Below are positions 1 to 5,401 of a DNA stretch of 5,716 bases, in pieces. The notes under the pieces were generated by a model. That model was not told the origin of the DNA. It worked only from the letters and a program-made list of their open reading frames with translations, and did not search any database. The stretch comes from an uncultured archaeon. Its GTDB lineage: Archaea > Thermoproteota > CALKCG01 > B24. Numbering within the stretch: the stretch's first letter is position 1; every line of letters starts with the position of its first letter. The stretch covers positions 1-5,716 of the forward strand of contig CALKCG010000089.1 in assembly GCA_938082915.1 (NCBI GenBank), read 5' to 3'. The position numbers and the translations under genes are program-made.

Positions 1-1
1 A

Positions 2-187
2 GCCGCCGTCTTCGGTGTCAGTACTAAAGGTGCTGTGCTGTACTGTACGCATTTCCCATGCTCTATATGCGCTAAAATGTTGATAAACGCTGAGATAGCT
101 GAAGTCGTTTATGAGCATGAGTATAGCGATGAACTGGCTAAAAAGCTTCTAGCTAAGTCTGGAGTTAAGGTTAGAAGATTCCAGTAG
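2..187 (+). CDS. Deoxycytidylate (dCMP) deaminase family protein, C-terminal part only
   Basis: The 5' end lies outside the window; 61 codons remain and end in TAG. Enzymes of this family are cytosolic zinc hydrolases that deaminate dCMP to dUMP, feeding dTMP synthesis. The visible part carries the second zinc-binding motif of the cytidine/deoxycytidylate deaminase fold: LYCTHFPCSICAKMLINA (residues 13-30 of the fragment), where the PCxxC cysteines bind zinc. The following AEVVYEHEYSD...AKKLLAKSGVKVRRF matches the usual end of bacterial ComEB-like and archaeal dCMP deaminases. The HxE motif with the catalytic glutamate must lie upstream, so catalytic competence cannot be judged. A related deaminase, such as a riboflavin-type one, is less likely because TxFPCxxCAK followed by VVY is typical of dCMP deaminases. 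The gene converges on the membrane protein gene at 334-1083, with a 146-bp gap. Confidence 0.9.
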   Translation, partial: AAVFGVSTKGAVLYCTHFPCSICAKMLINAEIAEVVYEHEYSDELAKKLLAKSGVKVRRFQ

Positions 188-265
188 GCGTAGCGTTGTA
201 GTTTCCTAGGGTATTTTCAACGATTTTATGCTTCTGCAGTATTAAGTTAAAGTAGAATCCTACTC

Positions 266-316
266 AGGGGCTTTTCAAGCCTCTTAGAGGCGTTTCGCTG
301 ACGTTCAAACACGTCA
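266..316. terminator. Cluster of hairpins between convergent genes, possible bidirectional terminator
   Basis: Three stem-loops can be drawn in the 146-bp gap. AGGGGCTT (266-273) pairs with AAGCCTCT (277-284), 8 bp with one G-T pair and a 3-nt loop. GCCTC (279-283) pairs with GAGGC (287-291) and competes with the first. TGACGT (299-304) pairs with ACGTCA (311-316) around a 6-nt loop. They lie downstream of both stop codons (187 on plus, 334 on minus), which fits a role in 3'-end formation or mRNA protection. No U-run follows on either strand, and archaeal termination relies mainly on U-runs, so the terminator label is an inference. Confidence 0.35.
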
Positions 317-333
317 CGTAGTTTAGTGAAGAT

Positions 334-1083
334 TTATGCTTTCTCCGGTTTCTCCTTCTCTTTTTGTTTGAATGGGTTGAGGCTTGGATATGCTTTGAAG
401 AACACTTTTAGAGTTGGTGGAACTATTGCCGTTAGGAATGGTATCTCTGTGATGAAAGTCCAGATGAACCATATTAGAGCTGCTTGAACTGGAAGATTCA
501 TTTCACCGGAGGGGAGGACTAGAAACTGGCTGAAGCCCCAAACGCCGACGCCTATTATTCCACTACCTAAGGTTAATCCAGCTACGGAGGCAATGCCGTA
601 GCTTGAAAGCTCAGGGTAGAATCTGTAAACCGCGGCTATTGACACTATGCTTACTACGCAGGCCGATATGAATGTAGTAGCCGTGATGAAGTCCAACATC
701 ACGTTTAACCAGTAGAGGATTAACGTTAAAACAGCCACCAGTGTGAGAAGGACTATTGAACCGTAGATATGTAGTCTACCTGTTCTTCTCCTAGCTAGGA
801 GACCCATTACATAGAAACCTAGGAAGTTTGCTGGAACACCAACTGCTAAACTTAAGAGAGCATTACCGTGTATTGCTAAGTCGCTGATGAATATTCCTAT
901 GGCTGCTCCCAATCCTCCCACCATAGGTCCATAGACTACTGAGAAAAACCCGGGTACTATGACCGAGGGCCAAAACCTGACGACGCCTATTACGGGTGTG
1001 AATAAGCCTAGGTATGTTAAGTATCCTAGAGATGCGTAGAGGGCTGCGTTTACCACTGTTGCGCTGAGGTCTCTAAGCTTCAC
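334..1083 (-). CDS. ECF transporter S-component-like integral membrane protein
   Basis: A 249-residue hydrophobic protein with about six predicted membrane segments (roughly residues 10-30, 40-66, 76-95, 108-128, 136-152 and 165-222, the last probably more than one helix) and a short basic, glutamate-rich tail (KEKEKPEKA). The stretch VRFWPSVIVPGFFSVVYGP followed by GGLGAAIGIFISD and GNALLSL..GVPANFLGFY (residues 35-91) resembles the conserved core of archaeal and bacterial ECF substrate-binding subunits, which capture a vitamin or similar small molecule and work with a shared EcfT/EcfA energising module. No EcfT or EcfA gene is in the window, so it would be a solitary S component. The start is GTG at 1083, about 10 nt after the inferred transcription start and with only a weak TGAG core. 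It is divergent from a pantothenate-kinase-like gene, which makes pantothenate or a related precursor a reasonable but unproven substrate. Confidence 0.75.
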   Translation of the reverse strand: MKLRDLSATVVNAALYASLGYLTYLGLFTPVIGVVRFWPSVIVPGFFSVVYGPMVGGLGAAIGIFISDLAIHGNALLSLAVGVPANFLGFYVMGLLARRRTGRLHIYGSIVLLTLVAVLTLILYWLNVMLDFITATTFISACVVSIVSIAAVYRFYPELSSYGIASVAGLTLGSGIIGVGVWGFSQFLVLPSGEMNLPVQAALIWFIWTFITEIPFLTAIVPPTLKVFFKAYPSLNPFKQKEKEKPEKA

Positions 1084-1114
1084 AGTACTCAGCTATGCTT
1101 TAAAGTAGTTAAAT

Positions 1115-1124
1115 CTATTTTAAG
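1115..1124 (-). promoter_or_regulatory. Candidate archaeal promoter (TATA-like box) for the ECF S-component gene
   Basis: On the minus strand this reads CTTAAAATAG. Its centre is about 36 bp ahead of the GTG at 1083, which predicts transcription starting near 1093 and a leader of about 10 nt. The wider gap (1084-1200) is AT-rich and offers other TTTAAA elements, so the exact box is uncertain. Confidence 0.35.
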
Positions 1125-1157
1125 AAAACTTTAATGGCTTTAAAGATATTAGAGCAA

Positions 1158-1167
1158 TTGTATATGG
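1158..1167 (+). promoter_or_regulatory. Candidate promoter and ribosome-binding site of the kinase operon
   Basis: TTGTATATGG lies about 38 bp before the TTG start at 1201. This predicts a start near 1189 and a leader of about 12 nt that still holds AGGCGGTG (1189-1196), a fair match to the anti-Shine-Dalgarno complement, with GGTG ending 4 nt before the TTG. A second box, GCTTTAAAGATA (1137-1148), is an alternative that would give a leader of about 30 nt. Confidence 0.4.
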
Positions 1168-1200
1168 GTTTTCTCGACAATACGATAGAGGCGGTGCTGT

Positions 1201-2037
1201 TTGATCGTAGGTGTTGACGTTGGTGGAAGCTTCACGAAAGCCGTAGCTTTAGAGGGCTCCAGCATAATTGGGCTATGCACGGTTTTAACGACGGAGCCGG
1301 TTGCAGCTGTCTCGGGAGCATTGGGCAAGCTACTCTCCCAGATAGGTAAACCGCTTAGAGATGTTGAGTTTTTAGCTGTTTCAGGGGCTGGAGCTAGATT
1401 CCTAGGCGACTGCGTACTCGATATTCCAGTGGTTGCGGTAGACGAAATCGAGGCCATAGGCATAGGCGGGTTAACGCTGTCGGGTAAGGATAGGGCATTG
1501 GTCGCAAGCCTGGGGACGGGTACAGCCTTAGTCGTAGCCCATAGGAATGGCAGTATACAGCACGTCGGGGGGACGGGCGTAGGCGGTGGAACAATCAGAG
1601 GACTGGCTCAACTGATACTTAGGAGGCAGAGCTTCGAAGTTTTAGAGGAATTAGCCTCCAAGGGAAACCTCCGCAAGGTGGATTTAACGGTTGGAGATAT
1701 AGCCGGTAGACCGGTGGGCATAATCCCGGCGGAGGCTACGGCGTCAAACTTCGGTAATTTAAGTGAAGACGCCGATGAGAAGGATTTAGCAGCCGGTATT
1801 TTCAACCTAGTTGGAGAAGTGATAGGGGTTGTCGTTAGTCTAGCGGCTAAAGCATACGGTTTGGAGAGAGATGTTGTCCTCGTAGGTAGGCTTGCTGGAA
1901 GCAGACTGGTATCTGAACGCATCAACGAAGTATGCAAGCTCTTTAAAGTATCTGCGATCATCCCGGAGAACTACGACTACTGTGTGGCTATTGGAGCGGC
2001 GGAGTATATTAGGTGTAAGACCACCCCTAAGACTTAG
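1201..2037 (+). CDS. Type II pantothenate kinase-like protein (ASKHA/Fumble family)
   Basis: A 278-residue soluble kinase of the acetate/sugar kinase-Hsp70-actin fold, close in length to Staphylococcus aureus CoaW. Phosphate-1 motif GVDVGGSFTKAV (residues 4-15); acidic DEIEA (81-85) where the catalytic base is expected; phosphate-2 motif SLGTGTA (103-109); the family signature VGGTGVGGGTIRGL (122-135); ASNFG (181-185); LVGEVIGVVVSLAAKAYG (203-220); adenosine motif VVLVGRLAGS (225-234). Members phosphorylate pantothenate (or pantetheine) with ATP, the first step of CoA synthesis in bacteria and eukaryotes. Most archaea instead use pantoate kinase and phosphopantothenate synthetase, so the true substrate is open. 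The start is TTG at 1201: an in-frame TAG at 1186-1188 rules out a longer form, and AGGCGGTG precedes it. It leads a likely two-gene operon, with the TIM-barrel gene 37 bp downstream, and is divergent from an ECF S-component gene. Confidence 0.85.
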   Translation: MIVGVDVGGSFTKAVALEGSSIIGLCTVLTTEPVAAVSGALGKLLSQIGKPLRDVEFLAVSGAGARFLGDCVLDIPVVAVDEIEAIGIGGLTLSGKDRALVASLGTGTALVVAHRNGSIQHVGGTGVGGGTIRGLAQLILRRQSFEVLEELASKGNLRKVDLTVGDIAGRPVGIIPAEATASNFGNLSEDADEKDLAAGIFNLVGEVIGVVVSLAAKAYGLERDVVLVGRLAGSRLVSERINEVCKLFKVSAIIPENYDYCVAIGAAEYIRCKTTPKT

Positions 2038-2074
2038 AATATCGTTATATGGTAGGTTTTCCCAATTTTAACTG

Positions 2075-2866
2075 GTGAAGCTGTTGAAGAATCTACGTGG
2101 GAAGCTTAAGGGCTCTCTCTTCCTCTCGTCTATGATGGGGATTACCAATGGGAAATTCTGCGCAGAAAGATGCGTGGGTACAGCTATGGTTCAGCTTGGA
2201 GCTTACTTGGCTGAACCACCTATGTACGGTGTTTTAGAGCCCGGTTTAATCCTCCCGTCTGAGAGAAAACGTTGCGTGGAGTTTCTAGCCGGGGAGGTTG
2301 AAAAAGTCAAGAAGAGGTTCAACGTAGCCGTGTGCTTAAACTTGGCGACTTTAAAACTCGAGTGGGGGCTTGAAGCTGCTGAATGTTTTAGAGAGGCTGG
2401 CGGCGACTTTGTAGAGCTTAACGTTCACGGAGGTTACAGACGCTACTTGGAGCAAGGGAAGCTTAGAGCAATGGTTCTACCTGAGAATAGAGGTGAACTC
2501 TTCAGATGGCTTGAGGGCTTCTCAAAACTAGATATTCCAACGATTGTGAAGTTTAGAGCAGGCGTAATACCAGATTATACTCCAATACTCGATAGAGTAG
2601 TTGAAATGGATATTCTCGGTGTACACTTCAACGTGAGAGATGAAACGTCTAAGCGACCAGATGTAGAATTCGTTAGGATGGTTAAAAGCCGATACGATGG
2701 CATGTTCCTACTGGCGAGCGGCTACGTCAGGTCAGCTGAAGACGCTATAATGCTTTTCAACGCTGGTGCGGATATGGTCGGTATAGCCGAACCCACGATA
2801 AAAGACCCAAACTACATAGCGAATATAGCGGAGGGTTTAAAGGCTTTTAAAATCGGGGAACGATAG
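2075..2866 (+). CDS. Dus/NifR3-like FMN-type TIM-barrel protein without the Dus catalytic cysteine
   Basis: A 263-residue protein with the strand order of a flavin-dependent TIM barrel related to tRNA-dihydrouridine synthases and archaeal NifR3-like proteins: LFLSSMMGITNGKFC (15-29), VQLGAYLAEPP (39-49), VAVCLNLA (84-91), FVELNVHGG (112-120), TIVKFRAG (156-163), LGVHFNVRDE (181-190), FLLASGYVRSAEDA (211-224) and GADMVGIAEP (231-240). The VKxR lysine/arginine and the strand-6 histidine (H184) resemble Dus substrate/flavin-site residues. Where Dus enzymes have NxGCP with the catalytic cysteine, this protein has NVHGG, so it probably has another reaction or is not a dihydrouridine synthase. Two starts compete: GTG 2075, about 27 bp after TTATAT (2045-2050) and possibly leaderless, and in-frame TTG 2084, preceded by GGTGA (2074-2078) at ideal spacing. 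The coordinates use the longer form. It lies 37 bp after the kinase gene, probably in one operon. Confidence 0.8.
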   Translation: MKLLKNLRGKLKGSLFLSSMMGITNGKFCAERCVGTAMVQLGAYLAEPPMYGVLEPGLILPSERKRCVEFLAGEVEKVKKRFNVAVCLNLATLKLEWGLEAAECFREAGGDFVELNVHGGYRRYLEQGKLRAMVLPENRGELFRWLEGFSKLDIPTIVKFRAGVIPDYTPILDRVVEMDILGVHFNVRDETSKRPDVEFVRMVKSRYDGMFLLASGYVRSAEDAIMLFNAGADMVGIAEPTIKDPNYIANIAEGLKAFKIGER

Positions 2867-2870
2867 TGGG

Positions 2871-3437
2871 CTATATGCGCGGGATTTTGGAAGATTTAAC
2901 GTTTTCTACGGTTTTCTTCAATACCTCTATGGATTTGAACGGGTCCGGTATTGAATAGATCGCTATTGGCTTGACGCCTATAGCTTGAACTACTATCGTA
3001 CCCGTTCCGTAAATTCTATCCCATATACCCCTCTCCAAGTTGACTTGTTGCACATACTCTAAGTCGAGTATATCGTAGTCTATACCTATGACGCCTTTGC
3101 GGACTATGATCCTCCTATCCGTCAATACGTAGTACAGATTCCTCCATAGGAGTATGGGGTATGCTGAGAAGTTGAATACTGCGAAGCCTACGATGCAGTA
3201 CCATAGTATGAAGAATGGGAGCATGAATATGGTTATATGTGGGGGAGGGATGTAGAACATGCCCATGAACGGTATGGGTATGAGTAGGAAGACTACGGGT
3301 ACGACTAAACCGGCGAGGTTCTTGAGGATAAAGGGCTTGAATGCAGACCTACTAACCCAGACTATACGCTCACCCTCAAGGATGAGCTCAGTCAAATCAT
3401 CTGGGATAGAAAAACCCATCGAAACAGGTATCGTCAA
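2871..3437 (-). CDS. Membrane-anchored bacterial-type PH domain protein (YdbS/DUF304-like)
   Basis: A 188-residue protein with a short cytosolic lead (DDLTELILEGERIVWVSRS, residues 13-31), two hydrophobic segments (about 40-60 and 68-97) forming a hairpin, and a C-terminal bPH2 domain. The PH domain signature is YYVLTDRRIIVRKGVIG (102-118), then DILDLEYVQQVNLERGIWDRIYGTGTIVV (122-150) and IPDP (163-166). Family members are small membrane proteins of unclear role; the YdbS group is linked to envelope stress in bacteria. The coordinates use TTG 3437, but its GAGGT lies only 1 nt away. ATG 3419 (residue 7) is about 28 bp from the centre of a TATA-like box (3443-3452) and would be translated from a near-leaderless mRNA; I favour it. 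Its stop lies 4 bp from the stop of the convergent TIM-barrel gene. No functional link to its neighbours is visible. Confidence 0.85.
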   Translation of the reverse strand: MTIPVSMGFSIPDDLTELILEGERIVWVSRSAFKPFILKNLAGLVVPVVFLLIPIPFMGMFYIPPPHITIFMLPFFILWYCIVGFAVFNFSAYPILLWRNLYYVLTDRRIIVRKGVIGIDYDILDLEYVQQVNLERGIWDRIYGTGTIVVQAIGVKPIAIYSIPDPFKSIEVLKKTVENVKSSKIPRI

Positions 3438-3442
3438 ACCTC

Positions 3443-3452
3443 AGATATAAGC
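3443..3452 (-). promoter_or_regulatory. TATA-like box of the PH-domain gene
   Basis: On the minus strand this reads GCTTATATCT. With the usual spacing of about 26 bp, transcription would begin near 3421, directly before ATG 3419, which decides between the two candidate starts of this gene in favour of a near-leaderless one. Confidence 0.45.
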
Positions 3453-3554
3453 ATTCACAAGTGTAGAATTTGTCGTAAGCTCTACGAATACGCAACTCCG
3501 CATATAGAATCGCTGTTAGATGGTATACGAAGACGTGTGAATCTATGAAGCACA

Positions 3555-3847
3555 TTAAAGCTCCCTACCGATGGCCTCCTCAATCTCGATTTCGGCTATT
3601 CTCCACGATTCCTCAGCTGATGGAGCCTTTGGCTTGAGGATCAATCCCCTACCTAAGAGTTCGACGATTGACAAATCCCTAAGATCGAGGCGTTTGTCGT
3701 ATGCGTTATGGCGTTCTACGCTTTCTCAGCCGAATCCCTAATCCTACGTGCATTATTTTCTTTAACGCCTTCTTCAAACTCCCTAATGGACTCTTCATGA
3801 AACCTACGTGAATATTCAAAGTAAATGCTAACCCTGTCGACTGTCAT
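3555..3847 (-). pseudogene. Frameshifted remnant of a small helical-protein gene
   Basis: The gap 3438-3955 has no intact gene, but its minus strand holds a disrupted one. From ATG 3847 the frame reads 43 residues, beginning MTVDRVSIYFEYSRRF and ending ARRIRDSAEKA, and meets TAG at 3716-3718. In another frame, open from just before this point to TAA at 3555-3557, it continues VERHNAYDKRLDLRDLS...LLGRGLILKPKAPSAEESW and ends EEAIGREL. One small insertion or deletion near 3719 would join them into about 97 residues. The charged, helical N-terminal part loosely resembles archaeal PaREP1/HEPN-like small proteins (AEKAxNA); in that reading the TAG replaces a tryptophan codon. That family guess is weak. 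The promoter region (3875-3905) still looks intact. A sequencing error or two separate tiny genes cannot be excluded. Confidence 0.5.
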
Positions 3848-3874
3848 AGCTCATCTCTATCACTGCTGAAAAAC

Positions 3875-3905
3875 CGCGGAGCCATTTAAAGTTTAAAATG
3901 CCGCG
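3875..3905 (-). promoter_or_regulatory. Palindromic promoter region of the gene remnant, possible operator
   Basis: An imperfect inverted repeat has its centre at 3891. TTTAAA (3885-3890) pairs with TTTAAA (3892-3897), CA/TG pairs extend it across a 1-nt bulge, and CGCGG (3875-3879) pairs with CCGCG (3901-3905) across an unpaired AGC. The minus-strand box CTTTAAAT (3884-3891) would place a transcription start near 3861, about 14 nt before ATG 3847. A palindrome over a TATA box is the usual form of an archaeal repressor site; the regulator is unknown. Confidence 0.35.
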
Positions 3906-3955
3906 TAGAATCCTTAGACACGCCCAAGTGTAGAATAAAGGTTCGCAAACATCCT

Positions 3956-4321
3956 CTAAGGTAAGACCTGGGGAGATGGGACTTCTACTTTTGTATTAGC
4001 TTCGTTGATCAGCCTCGACAGTTCGTCGAGTTGAGCGTAGATTTCCCGTTCGTCTATGTTTATCGAGACACTTTCGATTATTTTTGCGGCTTTTTCTGCG
4101 ACGCGGAGCCATTTCCGCCGCTGCTCTAATGTTATTCGCACCATCCTCCCATCGATTCTACGACGCACCACCTCACCCCTTGCAACTCGAGCTGACGTTT
4201 CGAAGACTTCTTCAAGGTCTTTGAGCATCTTCTCACGGAGCCTTCGCGCGGCGACTTCAACCTCCCTCCTAACCTTCTCGACACGCCTTAAAACGAATCT
4301 ATTGATTGAAACTTTAACCAA
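3956..4321 (-). CDS. Uncharacterised small charged helical protein
   Basis: A 121-residue protein I do not recognise. It is rich in arginine, lysine and glutamate, with no cysteine or histidine, no signal peptide and no membrane segment. Residues 8-48 (RFVLRRVEKVRREVEVAARR...KDLEEVFETSARVA) look like a long amphipathic helix that may form a coiled coil. A short possible hairpin follows (VVRRRIDGRMVRITLEQ, 51-67), then two further helices (68-84 and 92-110) and a proline-containing tail. The dense basic face suggests nucleic acid or ribosome binding, but that is only inference. The start is TTG 4321, with AGGT (minus strand) 5 nt ahead and a TATA-like box at 4361-4370. It lies 124 bp downstream of cas6 on the same strand but appears to have its own promoter, so a CRISPR role is not implied. 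The overlapping plus-strand frame lacks any family resemblance. Confidence 0.7.
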   Translation of the reverse strand: MVKVSINRFVLRRVEKVRREVEVAARRLREKMLKDLEEVFETSARVARGEVVRRRIDGRMVRITLEQRRKWLRVAEKAAKIIESVSINIDEREIYAQLDELSRLINEANTKVEVPSPQVLP

Positions 4322-4360
4322 TAGATACCTACCCCTTCCCCCTATACCTCTAGGTCGAGC

Positions 4361-4370
4361 CTTTATATCG
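4361..4370 (-). promoter_or_regulatory. TATA-like box of the uncharacterised 121-residue gene
   Basis: On the minus strand this reads CGATATAAAG. The expected transcription start is near 4339, giving a leader of about 18 nt that is purine-rich and carries AGGT a few bases before TTG 4321. This supports transcription independent of cas6. Confidence 0.45.
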
Positions 4371-4445
4371 TTTACGCTGGGTCGGAGTATGAGGCTTTTT
4401 CAAACGATGCTTGTAGTTCCCACCGCATTCCGTAGCCGCTTAATG

Positions 4446-5330
4446 CTAAGGCTGAGTTTCCACGTACGGTTTTACTTCTACCACTCCGAAGCCTATGCTC
4501 CTAGACCTTCCAACGCCTACGTAGTTTGCGTAATCCAAGAGCTTTAATAGGTATTCGTCTAGGCTTTTGTTCAACCTCCTATGCTCGTATAAAGTCCAGC
4601 CCATGAACCCCCTAGGTCTACGCTTCTCATCGTATACCGCTGTGACCGGCTTTATATGGTAGTCTTGTTCGACAAGTGAGTAGTTGCTATACGCTCTAAG
4701 CTTTGCCACGTTTGGGATTTTCAACCCCTCTGGTGCATAGTTGTTCCAGTGTTCAGCCAAGCCGTGTACCATAAAGGACGGTATTGGGAATAGGCTATGC
4801 CTCACAGGTATCCTCCTATCGACTTTGATCCAGCTTTTTGGAAAGCTTATGAGGACAGGCATTTTAAACTCCATCCTTATGAACCCGCCTTGACATTTGA
4901 GACCGAAGCTTTCGAAAGACTTGACTTCTACGCCTATATCCCCGATTAAAACTTCACCGTTGAAGAGTTCAAGCCTCAAATTCGAATCCAAACTCTGGAT
5001 GAGCGAAAACAGTTCGCCGCTTCTACCGATAAAGGTCGCGTAGAAGCGGTACTTGGCATTCTTCAAAAGAATTAAGGGCTTGGACAAATCCTCGGAACCA
5101 TCGACCTTAAACATGAAGCGCTTTTCACTCACCCAATAAACTGGTGTTAAAATTAAGGGCTTGAAAGCAGGCTTTCCACTTAAAAGACCCTCTGCCGTCT
5201 CCCTCCCGACTACATTGAACATCCTTATGAAGAGAGTCTTAGAAACCTTAGATGAAAAGGGGGGGATGATTATGTTCGATAATGGGGTGAAACCTATGGA
5301 GAGCCTCGCCACAGAGTGATTCATAGTCAA
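4446..5330 (-). CDS. cas6: CRISPR-associated endoribonuclease Cas6
   Basis: A 294-residue protein (288 from the favoured start), a usual Cas6 length. Cas6 cuts the CRISPR precursor transcript within each repeat to give crRNAs with an 8-nt 5' handle. The diagnostic feature is the C-terminal glycine-rich loop, YANYVGVGRSRSIGFGVVEV (267-286), which ends the second RAMP ferredoxin-like domain; the N-terminal ARLSIGFTPLSNIIIPPFSSKV (8-29) fits the first strand and helix. No histidine occurs between residues 6 and 177, so the N-terminal catalytic histidine of Pyrococcus-type Cas6 is absent, as reported for Sulfolobus Cas6. The coordinates use TTG 5330. ATG 5324 and GTG 5312 are in frame, and a TATA-like box (5333-5343) predicts transcription starting near 5312, so a leaderless GTG start giving MARLSIGF is favoured. 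The gene lies 47 bp from the leader-distal end of the CRISPR array, on its inferred transcribed strand. Confidence 0.92.
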   Translation of the reverse strand: MTMNHSVARLSIGFTPLSNIIIPPFSSKVSKTLFIRMFNVVGRETAEGLLSGKPAFKPLILTPVYWVSEKRFMFKVDGSEDLSKPLILLKNAKYRFYATFIGRSGELFSLIQSLDSNLRLELFNGEVLIGDIGVEVKSFESFGLKCQGGFIRMEFKMPVLISFPKSWIKVDRRIPVRHSLFPIPSFMVHGLAEHWNNYAPEGLKIPNVAKLRAYSNYSLVEQDYHIKPVTAVYDEKRRPRGFMGWTLYEHRRLNKSLDEYLLKLLDYANYVGVGRSRSIGFGVVEVKPYVETQP

Positions 5331-5332
5331 CT

Positions 5333-5343
5333 AAATATATAGG
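5333..5343 (-). promoter_or_regulatory. TATA-like box of cas6
   Basis: On the minus strand this reads CCTATATATTT, the clearest TATA-like box in the window. Its centre is 26 bp from GTG 5312. It lies in the 47-bp gap between the array and cas6, so cas6 can be transcribed without read-through from the array, though read-through is possible because both use the minus strand. Confidence 0.55.
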
Positions 5344-5377
5344 CTACAAACCTTAATAAGAACTCCTTAATTCACAG

Positions 5378-5401
5378 CCTTCAATTCTCTTTATGAGATT
5401 C
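5378..5401 (-). repeat. Degenerate terminal CRISPR repeat
   Basis: This repeat differs from the others by one base: C instead of T at 5379, which changes the minus-strand handle from ATTGAAAG to ATTGAAGG. The terminal, leader-distal repeat commonly accumulates changes because it is not copied during spacer acquisition. No further repeat-like sequence is found between it and cas6, so it marks the end of the array. Confidence 0.85.

Noticed and set aside
299..316. T-arm-like sequence TGACG-TTCAAAC resembling a tRNA 3' half
   Set aside because: The loop would have 8 nt, and no D-arm, anticodon arm or acceptor stem can be folded around it.
1149..1961. Minus-strand open frames opposite the kinase gene
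   Set aside because: They are low-complexity Ser/Thr/Pro/Leu-rich shadows of a gene with clear kinase motifs on the plus strand.
3305..3548. Plus-strand open frame ending with a CxxC pair (HKCRICRKLYEY) after the PH-domain gene start
   Set aside because: It has no usable start codon except a GTG just before its stop, most of it is antisense to a well-supported gene, and one CxxC is not a zinc-binding domain.
4371..4445. Possible insertion-sequence remnant between cas6 and the 121-residue gene
   Set aside because: No terminal inverted repeat, target duplication or transposase-like peptide could be found in the 124-bp gap.
4056..4547. Plus-strand 163-residue open frame
   Set aside because: It runs antisense across the 121-residue gene and the end of cas6, is rich in Ser/Arg/Thr as expected of a shadow frame, and resembles no family.
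5314..5337. Possible additional degenerate CRISPR repeat one spacer length before 5378
   Set aside because: The sequence at that distance shows no similarity to the repeat and is occupied by the cas6 start and promoter.
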